Assembly: GCA_964483805.1 (NCBI GenBank)
Contig: CAZADH010000007.1
Location: forward strand, 1-64,000
Direction: 5' to 3'
Origin: CAZADH01 sp964483805
GTDB taxonomy: Bacteria; Muiribacteriota; Ozemobacteria; Ozemobacterales; Ozemobacteraceae
DNA length: 64,000 nt
This document shows positions 46,178 to 55,149 of the stretch, in pieces. A program made the position numbers and the translations under genes. The notes under the pieces are model-generated. The model saw only the letters and a program-made list of their open reading frames with translations, did no database searches and was not told the DNA's origin. Within the stretch, counting starts at the first letter, position 1. Each line of letters opens with the position of its first letter.

Positions 46178-46349
46178 CCTGTTGTATGGCTTTGCCGCGC
46201 GCCGGCACCCCGGCTGCAGGAGATGCTCGAGCCGGTGCGCGGTGCGTTGTCGGTTGCGCCCACGAGCGGCACTGATCCGGCGACGCGAGCGATAGGCCAC
46301 GAGCGGGTGCGCCGCGGCGAACCCGGGGATTCGCGGTGGGTCGCCGCTC

Positions 46350-46378
46350 TTGAGGGCATCGACTTCGGGTGCTATACT
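46350..46378 (+). promoter_or_regulatory. Sigma70-type promoter
   Basis: TTGAGG (46350-46355), exactly 17 bases, TATACT (46373-46378), about 110 bases before the small membrane protein gene at 46490. The stretch 46149-46349 before it holds no gene, only the CATACCGTGTATT palindrome at 46165-46177. Confidence 0.6.
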
Positions 46379-46489
46379 GATGCCAATGGGACGGGACGTG
46401 CAGGAACCCGGGGCCGTGCCCGGCTCGCGTCACCACGGGCAAACTGCAGCGACGCAATCCGCTGTGCCGTCCGAGAAGGGGTTGAGTCC

Positions 46490-46828
46490 ATGGTTCCTCT
46501 GTATCGACTCGCTGCGGCCTGCAAAACGCGGCGCGCAGCTACCGTTTTCCCTGCGCAGATCGTCTGTCGCGTGCTGGGCAACACCGAGAAACCGTGCCCG
46601 GCCGACCCAGTCTGCCGTCCCGCCGAAACCCATGGACTGACTCTGTTCTATGCGGCGCTTGGCGCGGGCGCATTTGGCATCGGCCTGTGTTGCTACTGGT
46701 TGCTGCGCTTCACCGGCATTGCCTGGCTCCTGCGCCTGCTCCTGCGGCCCCTCTGGCCACCGGTGCGTGCCTGTTTGCGCGCCATTACTGCCGCTGCGCG
46801 GTGGCTGATGGCCGAAAGCGACGAGTAG
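46490..46828 (+). CDS. Small membrane protein of unknown function
   Basis: A 112-residue protein from the ATG at 46490 (AAGGGG upstream). It has a Cys-rich N-terminal part, then two hydrophobic segments (LTLFYAALGAGAFGIGLCCYWLL and IAWLLRLLLRPLWPPV). The frame is open further upstream to 46223, but the promoter at 46350-46378 makes the shorter form more likely. No homologue recognised; it could be a chance frame. Confidence 0.5.
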   Translation: MVPLYRLAAACKTRRAATVFPAQIVCRVLGNTEKPCPADPVCRPAETHGLTLFYAALGAGAFGIGLCCYWLLRFTGIAWLLRLLLRPLWPPVRACLRAITAAARWLMAESDE

Positions 46829-46912
46829 CGTCGGGCGCGTGCGGGTGCACGGTTCACCCGTCCCGACTCGGGTCCACCGCGAAGGCAGGGCCGGCCACGC
46901 AAAACCCCCCAC

Positions 46913-48448
46913 ATGAAAAAACGTATACTCTTTCACAATTTCAGCGGTCGTGATCTGCCCGATTACTCGCGCAAGAGCTTCAATTCGATGCTCGTTGAGG
47001 ATGGCGTCGTTGCCGAGATCGGCTTTGGTTTGGGCGACCTCAACCGGTTGGCGAGTATCACCCATGTCGACCTCGGCGGTGCCGTGGTGATGCCGGCGTT
47101 TGCCGATGCGCATGTCCACCTGATGCAGACCGCGGTTGAGGCGATTTCCGTCGATCTGACCGGTGCGGCCGACGTTGACGAAGTGCTCGAGCGGTTGCGC
47201 ACCGGCTGTGCCGGCGCCCACGGTGAGTGGGTCATCGCCTCATGTCTCGATGAGACCTGCTTGCGCGAACAGCGGGTGCCGACCACCGACGAGCTCGATG
47301 CCGTCTCGCGCGGCGTGCGGCTTTGGGTGAACCGTGTCGATCTGCACTCGGCGCTGGGCAACCGGGCGACCCTGGCGTGGCTCACCGAGCGCGCGCGCGC
47401 GCAGCATGCCGATGTCTCGTTGCCGCCGGTCGGCCTGATCCGTAATGCGGCCTTCTGGTTCGCCGCCGGAGAAGTCTTGCGGGCGATTTCTGCCGCCGCC
47501 AAGCGACGGGGGCTCGAATTGGCCATCTCCCGATGTTGGCAGCAAGGCGTGGCGACTGTGCATGCCCTCGAGGGCGGCAATCTCTTTGGCGACGCCGATC
47601 TCGATCTTGCGGCCGAGGTCGAGCGCGAACACGGCCTGCATGTGGTGATCTACCACCAGAACGAAGATCCACGCGAAGCCGTGCGGCGCGGTTGGCCCCG
47701 CTTCGGCGGGTGCCTGCTCGTCGATGGCTCGTTTGGTAGCCATACGGCGTATTTATCGCAGCCATACGCCGATCGCCCCGATACGATGGGGCAGCTCTAT
47801 ATGGGTCATGAGAAGATCTCTGCATTGATCGGAAAAGCTGCTGACCACGAGCTGCAACTGGCCCTGCACGTGATCGGCGACCGGGCCATCGATGTGGCCA
47901 CAGCCGCGCATCGCGTCGGCTTCGCGACCTACGGCGCACGGCCCTTGCCGCACCGGCTCGAACACTTCGAATTGCCGAGCAACGATGCGGTGCGAGCCGC
48001 AGTCGAGGCGAATCTGCTCGTTTCGGTGCAGCCGGTGTTCGAGACGCTATGGGGGGGCCAGGGCAAGATGTATGAGAAACGGCTCGGATCCGAGCGGGTG
48101 ATGCGGACCAACCCCTTCAAAACCATGATGAATACAGGGTTACCCCTGGCCGGCGGCTCCGATTCGCCGGTCACGCCGATCGCACCGCTCGCAGGGGTCC
48201 ACGGCTTCGTCAACCATCCGAATCCCGACGAACGCATCGACCTGAACTCGGCGCTGGCGGCGTTCATCCTCGAACCCCACCGCTTTGCCGGCGAAGACGA
48301 GGTGCGGGGGCGGCTGCAAACCGGCTATCGCGCCGACTTCGTCGCCCTGTCCGCCGACCCATTCCTGACTCCTGCTGCGAAAATCGCCGAACTGGTGGTG
48401 CAGCGCCTGTTTGTCGGTGGGACCGAGAAGTCGCCGCGAGAGAATTGA
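46913..48448 (+). CDS. Amidohydrolase family 3 protein (YtcJ-like)
   Basis: A 511-residue metal-dependent hydrolase. Metal ligands: PAFADAHVHL (HxH), LALHVIGDRAID, HRLEHFEL, and LAGGSDSPVTPIAPL (Asp near the C-terminus). The composite beta-sandwich is formed by N-terminal (VEDGVVAEIGFG) and C-terminal (GYRADFVALSADP) parts, as in the YtcJ/NfdA group that hydrolyses amides or formamides. Cytoplasmic. No clear ribosome site precedes the ATG. The CATACGGCGTATT palindrome at 47741-47753 is inside the gene. Confidence 0.93.
   Translation: MKKRILFHNFSGRDLPDYSRKSFNSMLVEDGVVAEIGFGLGDLNRLASITHVDLGGAVVMPAFADAHVHLMQTAVEAISVDLTGAADVDEVLERLRTGCAGAHGEWVIASCLDETCLREQRVPTTDELDAVSRGVRLWVNRVDLHSALGNRATLAWLTERARAQHADVSLPPVGLIRNAAFWFAAGEVLRAISAAAKRRGLELAISRCWQQGVATVHALEGGNLFGDADLDLAAEVEREHGLHVVIYHQNEDPREAVRRGWPRFGGCLLVDGSFGSHTAYLSQPYADRPDTMGQLYMGHEKISALIGKAADHELQLALHVIGDRAIDVATAAHRVGFATYGARPLPHRLEHFELPSNDAVRAAVEANLLVSVQPVFETLWGGQGKMYEKRLGSERVMRTNPFKTMMNTGLPLAGGSDSPVTPIAPLAGVHGFVNHPNPDERIDLNSALAAFILEPHRFAGEDEVRGRLQTGYRADFVALSADPFLTPAAKIAELVVQRLFVGGTEKSPREN
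47741..47753. repeat. Dispersed palindrome CATACGGCGTATT
   Basis: Strict site inside the amidohydrolase gene. Confidence 0.8.
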
Positions 48449-48474
48449 CCCGATACCAACCGGGGAGGCCAAAC

Positions 48475-49017
48475 ATGGTCAGACAATGCGCATGGGTGTG
48501 CCTGGTAGCTGCAATACTCTGTATTGCTCCGCTGACGGCCGTGGCCGGCGAGAGTGGGCCGGCGGTGGCCGCGTCCTCCGGCGTTCCTCTTCCCGAGTGG
48601 GCGCAGGAGCCGCACCGACTGGTGCGCAACTGGTTCTGCAGCCTGGTGGCGAGTGGTTCCGAAGATGCCTGGCGGGCGATTGCCACTGCGTTTCCTATCG
48701 GCGAGGAAGGACACGCGCGGTTTCGTGAGCGGGTGGCGCGCAACTTCGGCATCGTTGGCGCACCCCAGAGTTTTGACCTGGTCAATGTCCGGTCTTTGTC
48801 CGGGACGGAGGGCTGGGTCCAGTTGGTCTATCTGATGTACAACCAACGCCTGCCGCTGGCCTGGGAGTTCACCTGGTATCGGCCCCGGCCCGACAAAGCG
48901 TGGCAGTTGAACCTCGTGCGCATGGAATCCGATGCCATCTACCCGTTTGTTTCGCTATCGCAACTCGAGTTCGAGAGCATCTCGCCCGCGGCCCCTGCAC
49001 CCGGGGGCTCTCGCTGA
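48475..49017 (+). CDS. Secreted protein of unknown function
   Basis: A 180-residue protein with a signal peptide (MVRQCAWVCLVAAILCIAPLTAVAG) and a small mixed fold (WYRPRPDKAWQLNLVRMES) resembling DUF4864/SnoaL-like domains in outline only. GGGGAGG ribosome site. It starts 26 bases after the amidohydrolase gene, so the two may be co-transcribed. A perfect AATACTCTGTATT palindrome lies within the signal-peptide codons (48513-48525). Confidence 0.75.
   Translation: MVRQCAWVCLVAAILCIAPLTAVAGESGPAVAASSGVPLPEWAQEPHRLVRNWFCSLVASGSEDAWRAIATAFPIGEEGHARFRERVARNFGIVGAPQSFDLVNVRSLSGTEGWVQLVYLMYNQRLPLAWEFTWYRPRPDKAWQLNLVRMESDAIYPFVSLSQLEFESISPAAPAPGGSR
48513..48525. repeat. Dispersed palindrome AATACTCTGTATT
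   Basis: Perfect site extended to GCAATACTCTGTATTGC, in the signal-peptide codons of a secreted protein gene. Confidence 0.85.
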
Positions 49018-49149
49018 ACCGTGGGACAGTGGGCATGCGGCCCGGTCTGGCCGCGCCATTCGCGCCTGATTCGTGCCGGCGAAGCCGAGGAAACCACCGA
49101 TTTCTCGGGCGACCCACCGGATTCGGTAGCGTTGGGCGGTCGGCGTGCG

Positions 49150-49155
49150 TATAAT
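49150..49155 (+). promoter_or_regulatory. Perfect -10 box TATAAT
   Basis: GTGCGTATAATGGTT about 75 bases upstream of the PaaK-like gene. No good -35 box at the right distance. Confidence 0.4.
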
Positions 49156-49227
49156 GGTTGGCGTTTGTTCGTGACGTCCCGGGGTGGCATTGGCGCAACG
49201 ATCGCACAGGAGACACGGTAACACGGC

Positions 49228-50505
49228 ATGGCTAACCTGTTCGAAGACCGCATCATCAACAAGGCTTTGGGGATTCTGCGCCATGCCCGCAAGAATGCGC
49301 CGTACTACCAACGCTCCCTGCCGGTCGACGATCCCGCCGATCGCGATGCGTTTGGCCGCATGTCGGTGGTCCCGGGTGGGGCGTTGTTCGAGTTCAGCCC
49401 ACCGCGGTCGACCGACCTGCTGACCGGCCCAGCCCGCGATGCCGTGGTGTTTGCGGCCCGCGATGGCGCCGGCCGCCGTCGCTACGCCCTCTTGAGCCAC
49501 AACGAAGTCGAAACCATGGTCGATGTGCAGGCCGGCATGTTGCGCATTCTCGGCATGAAACCCGACGATTGTCTGCTCAATATGCTGGGCTCATCGGCGC
49601 TCGATCCGATGGCCGACCTGGTCAACCGGGCCGTCGAACGGGTCGGCAGCCTGCTCTTGCCGGTCGGTCTGGCCGATTTTGCTGAGATTGCCGACTGGAT
49701 CGAGCGGTTTCATGTCACCTGTGTCATCGGGCGTTCCGATGCCTTGATGGCGTTGGCGCAGTGGTTGCACCAGCGCACCCGGCCGACCGGCGTGTCGCGT
49801 GTGTTGTTTGCCGGCGACGACCTGACTCCCGCCGGTCGTGGTTTCATCGAGAGTGCGTTCTCGCGCGCCAACTTGCGCCGCCTGTGGTTTGGTACCCGCG
49901 ACGCCGGGCCGATCGGTTACAGTTGTGAACTGGCCGCCCCCGGCACCTACCACCTCCTCGAAGATTACCAGTTGCTCGAGATCGTTGACCCGTTGACCGG
50001 GCAACTGTTGCCCGCCGAAACAGTGGGCACCATGGTGGTCTCGAACCTGAACCGGCGGTTGATGCCGTTGCTTCGGCTCGATATCGGCCAGCGCGGGCAG
50101 TTTCTCGCCCACCGCTGCGCCTGCGGCCGCCAAGATCGCCTGTTCCGCGTCGTCGATGCCTGGGAAACCGAAGAGACGGTTGCGGTGCCGTTGCCGCTGC
50201 GGGGCCTCGATTTCTGGGGAGAACTCGAACGGTACCCGTCGTTGTCGCGTGATTACCTGCTCGAATCGACGGGGCACGGCTGGCGCCTGCGCATCGAGGC
50301 GCGCATCGATCCGATGACCGCCAGTGAACGCGCCGATACGGCGCTGGCTTCGTTGCGAGCAGTCCTGCAAACGAAGCTACGGCAATTGCCGGGTGGTGCC
50401 GCCAGTCAGTTCGACGTGGTGCTCGAGCAGCCGGGCGCGTTGCCGCGCGACGCCGCGGGAGCGCTCGTGCGTCCGCCGGTGTTGGCCGGCTCTCCAACGG
50501 CCTGA
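49228..50505 (+). CDS. PaaK-like AMP-dependent ligase
   Basis: A 425-residue protein of the phenylacetate-CoA ligase-like (ANL) group. It keeps the general plan: N-terminal ARKNAPYYQRSL as in PaaK, a reduced nucleotide site, RLWFGTRDAGPIGYSCE (matching the YGxTE-type motif), LLPAETVGTMVVSNLNRRLMPLLRLDIGQ and a Cys pair CACGRQDR, which binds zinc in PaaK homologues. The P-loop-like Ser/Thr/Gly motif is degenerate, so the activity is doubtful. The substrate, a carboxylic acid activated with ATP, is unknown. Confidence 0.82.
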   Translation: MANLFEDRIINKALGILRHARKNAPYYQRSLPVDDPADRDAFGRMSVVPGGALFEFSPPRSTDLLTGPARDAVVFAARDGAGRRRYALLSHNEVETMVDVQAGMLRILGMKPDDCLLNMLGSSALDPMADLVNRAVERVGSLLLPVGLADFAEIADWIERFHVTCVIGRSDALMALAQWLHQRTRPTGVSRVLFAGDDLTPAGRGFIESAFSRANLRRLWFGTRDAGPIGYSCELAAPGTYHLLEDYQLLEIVDPLTGQLLPAETVGTMVVSNLNRRLMPLLRLDIGQRGQFLAHRCACGRQDRLFRVVDAWETEETVAVPLPLRGLDFWGELERYPSLSRDYLLESTGHGWRLRIEARIDPMTASERADTALASLRAVLQTKLRQLPGGAASQFDVVLEQPGALPRDAAGALVRPPVLAGSPTA

Positions 50506-50597
50506 ACGTACGCCTTCCTGGTGGTGTCGTTGGCGCCGTCTGTAATTACTGTGTATTTATGTCTCCGGGCTCGGCTCGGTCGTGAAAGGACATATCC

Positions 50598-51017
50598 ATG
50601 AAATCGGTAACCTGTCCGGTGTGTCAGCACGGTGTCTATTCAGAGGGCTTCGTGGCCGGTGAGCGGTTCCCCTGTCCGCATTGCCAACATGAGGTCACCG
50701 TGGCCGTCGAGGCCGATGTGCCGGTGTTGCGCTCGACGCGCGACCTGCTCGAGATGCAGGGCTGGTCGGCCGGTCTGTGGGACAACGGCCACCTTCGCCT
50801 GAGCACGGCGAAACTGATGTCGCTGGGTGAGTTTGTCGTCGGTGCCCTCGATGTCGAAGCCTGGACGCGCGATGACCTGGCTCAGCTCGAGGAGCGTCAG
50901 AAGCAGTTCGAGAAGGCACACCGGCTGCTTGCCGACGCCGGCATCAAAGACGAGTTCTACACGCTTGGCCGCACCCTGCTCGACCTGTTCATCCAGTTGC
51001 GCCGCCGCGAGAAATAA
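50598..51017 (+). CDS. Zinc-ribbon protein of unknown function
   Basis: A 139-residue cytoplasmic protein. N-terminal zinc ribbon (VTCPVCQHG ... FPCPHCQHEV), followed by an acidic helical domain (DLAQLEERQKQFEKAHRLLADAGIKDEFYTLG). AAAGGA ribosome site. ATTACTGTGTATT in the spacer just before it (50545-50557) is one of the dispersed palindromes. It is convergent with the dinG-like gene. Confidence 0.8.
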   Translation: MKSVTCPVCQHGVYSEGFVAGERFPCPHCQHEVTVAVEADVPVLRSTRDLLEMQGWSAGLWDNGHLRLSTAKLMSLGEFVVGALDVEAWTRDDLAQLEERQKQFEKAHRLLADAGIKDEFYTLGRTLLDLFIQLRRREK

Positions 51018-51026
51018 ACCCGGCGT

Positions 51027-53693
51027 TCACTCGTCGTCGGGTCGCGCCTCAATGCGGGGGCCGACGCTGCCCATGAAGGTCTCGGCTTCGGCCACCAGCG
51101 CCCGCCACGGCCCCTTGCGGCGCGCGGCCGGGGGCAACGATTGCACGAACTGCCGGCCGTACTGCTTGGTGACGATGCGATGGTCGAGGATCCAGGCGAT
51201 GCCGCGGTCGCTTCGGTGCCGGATCAGCCGCCCGAATCCCTGCTTGAGCTTGAGTGCGGCCATGGGCACCTGGTAGTCGAAGAACGGGTCCCGGCCATCC
51301 TGCTCGAGGCGCTCCTGACGGGCCGACAAGACCGGATCGTCGGGCACGGCGAACGGCAGTTTGGTGATGATGACGTTGCGCAGGGCCCGCCCGGGGATGT
51401 CGATGCCCTCCCAAAAGCTGTCGGTCGCAAACAACACCGCGTTGCCGTCGTCGCGAAACTCTTCGAGCAGGGCGTGGCGGTCCATGTCGCCTTGGCGAAA
51501 AACCGTGAGACCCAGCGAACTGAGGGCGGGTTCGAGGCGCTCGGCGAGACCGGTCAAGTGTGAATACGATGTGCATAAAACCAGTGCGCCGCCCATCGTC
51601 GCCCCGATGATCGCTGCCAGCGCCGGTGCCGCACTGTCGAGGAACCGCGGGTCGTTCGGTGCCGGCAGATCGGTGGGGGCGTAAAGCCGCGCCTGTTGCG
51701 GGTAGTCGAAGGGCGACGAGAACACGCCTTCGACGGTGGGATGCCGTTCGGGGTCGTCGATCAACCCGATGCGCTCGCGCAGAAACGCGAACCCGGAAGC
51801 GACGGTCAGCGTCGCTGACGCGCAGATCACGGTTGGCAATGGCGCGAAACACGCTTCGTTCAGCAGGCGGCCGGTGACGATCGGCAGCGACTGGAACGCC
51901 GGCAACGGTTGGCCGCGGCGGCCGTGGGTCACCGTGAGAAAGTGCACGTAATCGCGCAACTGCTCGTCGTCTTTGGGCGAGAAGAACAGTTGCACGGCGT
52001 CGCCCAAGGCCTTCAGTCGGTTCATGGCGCCCGCGAACTCCGCGAGCGTGCCGGCCATCGGGCCGAGCGTGGCGTCGTCGGCATCGTCGGGGATGATCTC
52101 GGCGAGACGGTCGCGCACCGCCTTCATCTTGCGCATCATCCGACGCAAAGCGTCACGCAAGGCATCGGCTTGCGCGACCAGGTCGGTGAACCACGATTGG
52201 GTGCGGATCTCGTCGGTGATGCGCAGCTTCTGTTCGCCCCGTCGCCGACCGGAACCGCCCGTAGACGAGGTGCCGAAGTTCGAGCGATCGACGCGGTCGA
52301 CCGCGATCGGACCGTCAATACAAATAGTTGCAAGCTGATCGAAGAACTGGTCGGCCAACGCGGCCAATTCGGTTTTTCGTTGTGCCAGATCGGTCCGCAG
52401 GGTCTCGACCACCTGGAGTCTTACCCCCTCCGGAATGAACTTCGCCGCGAACACGTGGGCCGCCAGAATCGGCAGAATGCCACGCTGGCTTGGCCCGCGC
52501 ACATGCAACAACCGCCCGAGCATGCGATTGACGCCGTAGGCCGACGTGCGCTCCCCGAAGTGTGAGGTGGCGGCATCTTCCAGATTGTGCGCTTCGTCGA
52601 ACACGATGGCCGCATACGACGGAATGACCACGGTCTGATCGTAGAACCCGGTCTCGCGCCGCAGTGCCAGGTCGGCAAACAGCAGATGGTGATTCACCAC
52701 CATGATGTCGCTTTCGGCCGCGCGCCGCCGCGCCGCAAACAGGAAGCAGTCGCGAAAACGGCGGCACTTGATGCCGAGGCACGAGTCCTTGTCGGCCTGG
52801 ACCTTTTCCCACAACGAATCGGGCACATCCTGCGCGAGGTCGCTGAGGGTACCGTCGGCCGTCTTCTCGGCCCATGCGAGCAGGCCGCGGAACGGCTCCA
52901 GTTCATCGGGATCGAGCAATGTCTCGCCCATCGTCGCCCCGGTCATGTCGTCGAGGCGTCGCCGGCACAGATAATTGCTGCGCCCCTTGAGCAGTTCCGC
53001 CTTGAAAGACCACGGCAACGCCCGGGCCAGCAGCGGCAGGTCTTTGTGAAAAAGCTGGTGTTGCAGGTTGATGGTGTTGGTCGAGATGGCGACCCGGCAC
53101 TTGTTGTGCACCGCCCAGGCGATCGCCGGCACCAGGTAAGCGAGGCTCTTGCCGATGCCCGTTCCGCCCTCGAGAATCGCGTGGTGGGGGTGGTTGAACG
53201 CCTCGACGACGGCGCGCAACATGGCGATCTGACCCGGCCGCGCCTCATGGGCCGACAAGGTTTGCGCCACGCTGCCCCCGGGTGCGATCAGTTTTGCCAG
53301 TTCATCGGCATTGAGTTGACGGGTCGTGGTCGGCAGCGCCGGCTCAACCACGACATGCGTATGTGACAGATCGTTGTCGGTGATGGCGAAACCGATGCCA
53401 CTGCGACCGCACAACCCGGCAACATCGAGGTCGGCGTCAGACGGCGTCGTCAGGCCTGACGGATGATTGTGCAACAGGATATCGCCCGGTCGCAGCCCCC
53501 GCAGGATGGCCGGTGCCGCCTCGTGATTGCCGCGGGCCAACACGCGCGGCGATTCCCAGTGTGACGTGGCGGCGTCGACCGTGAGGGCCACAAGAATCTC
53601 GGCGCCGCCCACCGCCTCGAGTTGCTCGGCGAGAAAGGCGCGGGTGCCGGCAGAGATCGGCAGTGCCGGTCGTTTTGCTTTGGTGCGTGGCAT
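51027..53693 (-). CDS. DinG-type XPD helicase with an N-terminal JAMM (RadC-like) domain
   Basis: An 888-residue protein. Residues about 10-120 form a JAB1/MPN domain with the JAMM pattern HNHPSGLTTPSDAD (His75, His77, Ser85, Asp88), close to that of RadC. The rest is a DinG-like superfamily 2 helicase: Walker A EGGTGIGKSLAYLVPA (Lys182), four iron-sulfur cysteines (NYLCRRR, SCLGIKCRRFRDCF), DEAH box AIVFDEAHNLED, and C-terminal motifs LVLCTSYSHL, FATDSFWEGIDIPG and KQGFGRLIRH. DinG unwinds D-loops and R-loops in repair. The start at 53693 is set by the JAMM domain; the longer frame to 53852 overlaps the upstream terminator. Confidence 0.92.
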   Translation of the reverse strand: MPRTKAKRPALPISAGTRAFLAEQLEAVGGAEILVALTVDAATSHWESPRVLARGNHEAAPAILRGLRPGDILLHNHPSGLTTPSDADLDVAGLCGRSGIGFAITDNDLSHTHVVVEPALPTTTRQLNADELAKLIAPGGSVAQTLSAHEARPGQIAMLRAVVEAFNHPHHAILEGGTGIGKSLAYLVPAIAWAVHNKCRVAISTNTINLQHQLFHKDLPLLARALPWSFKAELLKGRSNYLCRRRLDDMTGATMGETLLDPDELEPFRGLLAWAEKTADGTLSDLAQDVPDSLWEKVQADKDSCLGIKCRRFRDCFLFAARRRAAESDIMVVNHHLLFADLALRRETGFYDQTVVIPSYAAIVFDEAHNLEDAATSHFGERTSAYGVNRMLGRLLHVRGPSQRGILPILAAHVFAAKFIPEGVRLQVVETLRTDLAQRKTELAALADQFFDQLATICIDGPIAVDRVDRSNFGTSSTGGSGRRRGEQKLRITDEIRTQSWFTDLVAQADALRDALRRMMRKMKAVRDRLAEIIPDDADDATLGPMAGTLAEFAGAMNRLKALGDAVQLFFSPKDDEQLRDYVHFLTVTHGRRGQPLPAFQSLPIVTGRLLNEACFAPLPTVICASATLTVASGFAFLRERIGLIDDPERHPTVEGVFSSPFDYPQQARLYAPTDLPAPNDPRFLDSAAPALAAIIGATMGGALVLCTSYSHLTGLAERLEPALSSLGLTVFRQGDMDRHALLEEFRDDGNAVLFATDSFWEGIDIPGRALRNVIITKLPFAVPDDPVLSARQERLEQDGRDPFFDYQVPMAALKLKQGFGRLIRHRSDRGIAWILDHRIVTKQYGRQFVQSLPPAARRKGPWRALVAEAETFMGSVGPRIEARPDDE

Positions 53694-53699
53694 GCGATG

Positions 53700-53742
53700 A
53701 AAATGAAACGCGGGGGCATCGTTTGTCAACGACGCCCCCGCG
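53700..53742 (-). terminator. Rho-independent terminator
   Basis: On the minus strand, CGCGGGGGC-TCGTT stem paired around a short loop (53709-53742) followed by TTTCATTTT. It ends the transcript of the secreted protein at 53759-54445 and lies just before the dinG-like start codon. Confidence 0.85.
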
Positions 53743-53758
53743 GGCTCCGTCGGATGGA

Positions 53759-54445
53759 TTATTTGAAAATGTTCTTTGCGAACGTCGCGATCGAACCGCC
53801 AAGGTCTTTTGTGGCGGTGCCCAGCTTCTTGAGCTTCTGCTGCATCGTCCACTTCTGGTATTTTTCTTTCAGGTCATTCACCGTGCTGGTGATCGGCGCA
53901 TCTTTGGTTTCGGGCCCGGTGAACTCGGCCCACCAAGCCTTCAACCAGTTGCCAAAGGCCGATGCGGCTTCACCGAGCGACTTGAAGAAATTCGAGAACG
54001 CTTCGCCCACCGTTTTGGGTTTGGGCGAAAAGATGTTGGCGATCTCATCGACGATCGAAGTGCCCGCGGCCGGGGCCTGCGCCACCGATGCCGTCGGGGT
54101 GGTGCCGCCAAAACAGTCGGGGATGCTGATCTTGCCGGCATCCTTGGTCACCTGGTCGGCCTTGCCTTTGACGTCGGCAATCAGCTTGTCGAGGTCTTTC
54201 GTCAACTGACCGAGGGCCTCGTTCGCCTTGCCGAACCCATTCGTGCAGTCTTCCTTGAACTGTTCGAAGGTCTGCTGAAATTTCGGGGAGGTCGGGTCAA
54301 AACTGAAACCCTCCGGGGCCTTGCTGGTGCCGGGCAGGATCTTGACCGCCGTATCGAACGGGTTCTCGGCCAGTGCGACGCCTCCGCCAAGCATGGCCGA
54401 CGCGCAGAAACAGACCACCAGAATGCCTCGTGTAAATCGGTTCAT
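53759..54445 (-). CDS. Secreted helical protein of unknown function
   Basis: A 228-residue protein: signal peptide (RGILVVCFCASAMLGGGVALAEN), two Lys/Asp-rich helices (LGQLTKDLDKLIADVKGKADQ), two cysteines (EDCTNGF, IPDCFGG) that may pair, and an aromatic amphipathic stretch (AFSNFFKSLGEAASAFGNW). TGGAGG ribosome site. Strong terminator downstream. Its composition recalls the small lipoprotein at 24981-25367 and the SGQ-repeat protein, but there is no clear sequence match. No known family. Confidence 0.75.
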   Translation of the reverse strand: MNRFTRGILVVCFCASAMLGGGVALAENPFDTAVKILPGTSKAPEGFSFDPTSPKFQQTFEQFKEDCTNGFGKANEALGQLTKDLDKLIADVKGKADQVTKDAGKISIPDCFGGTTPTASVAQAPAAGTSIVDEIANIFSPKPKTVGEAFSNFFKSLGEAASAFGNWLKAWWAEFTGPETKDAPITSTVNDLKEKYQKWTMQQKLKKLGTATKDLGGSIATFAKNIFK

Positions 54446-54488
54446 GATCAGACCTCCAGATCAGTCGATTTCTGTTGCTTCACCCATA

Positions 54489-54494
54489 TCTATA
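54489..54494 (-). promoter_or_regulatory. Extended -10 candidate for the secreted helical protein
   Basis: On the minus strand, GTGGTATAGA: TG-extended -10 box about 44 bases upstream of the start at 54445. The -35 region is poor. Confidence 0.35.
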
Positions 54495-54581
54495 CCACGA
54501 ATCTTGGGAAAAGTTGCACATCTGCCGAAAACAGGGGCGAAGCGTATTTCCGCGGCGCGTCGCGACCTTGGAGGATGAGAC

Positions 54582-55124
54582 ATGGTTCGGGTCGGCAGGG
54601 TCCATCAGTACCGCCACTGTCCGCGGTGCAAAGCCGATGTCACCACCGATATGCGCTTCTGCCGCAAGTGTTCGTTCTGGCTGGCGCGTCCCGAGATCGA
54701 AGGGTTGCGCCAGGTGAGCGATGAAGACGAGTCGCCCAAGAGTCTGCTGGCCAACCTCTGGCTGATGGTGCGCCTGTTTCAGGCTTCGCTCCACATGGTG
54801 ATTCTGGGAGCCGTGCTCGGGATCTTCTTCATTTTTGTGATTGCCCTGATCACCCGCAACCTGTTCCCGTCATGGTCGCACGCCACCATCGAGTCGCATC
54901 GGGTGGGCTGCTATGCCAACATCCGCGTGATTCAGGGCGCGCTCGAGGCGTATCTCAACGACCGCAAGTTCTCGCCGGCACTCGCCAGCGATCCGGTCAA
55001 GGTGTTGTTCGAGGCCGGCGTGTTGCTGAACCGGCCGCGATGCGCTGTTGACGGAAACCACTACGCCATTCCGCGTGGGTCGGCGCTGCAATGCGTCGGC
55101 TCCGAAGGGCACGGATTACCGTAG
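54582..55124 (+). CDS. Zinc-ribbon membrane protein with a pilin-like tail
   Basis: A 180-residue protein: N-terminal zinc ribbon (HCPRCKADVT ... RFCRKCSFWL), a central membrane helix (MVILGAVLGIFFIFVIALI) and a C-terminal segment CYANIRVIQGALEAYLNDRKF that resembles the helix of type IV pilin/pseudopilin heads. There is no leader peptidase site before the helix, so it is not a processed pilin. GGAGGATGAGAC ribosome site. Function unknown. Confidence 0.75.
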   Translation: MVRVGRVHQYRHCPRCKADVTTDMRFCRKCSFWLARPEIEGLRQVSDEDESPKSLLANLWLMVRLFQASLHMVILGAVLGIFFIFVIALITRNLFPSWSHATIESHRVGCYANIRVIQGALEAYLNDRKFSPALASDPVKVLFEAGVLLNRPRCAVDGNHYAIPRGSALQCVGSEGHGLP

Positions 55125-55149
55125 GCCGCCCATCGTGTGGGTGCCGGGA

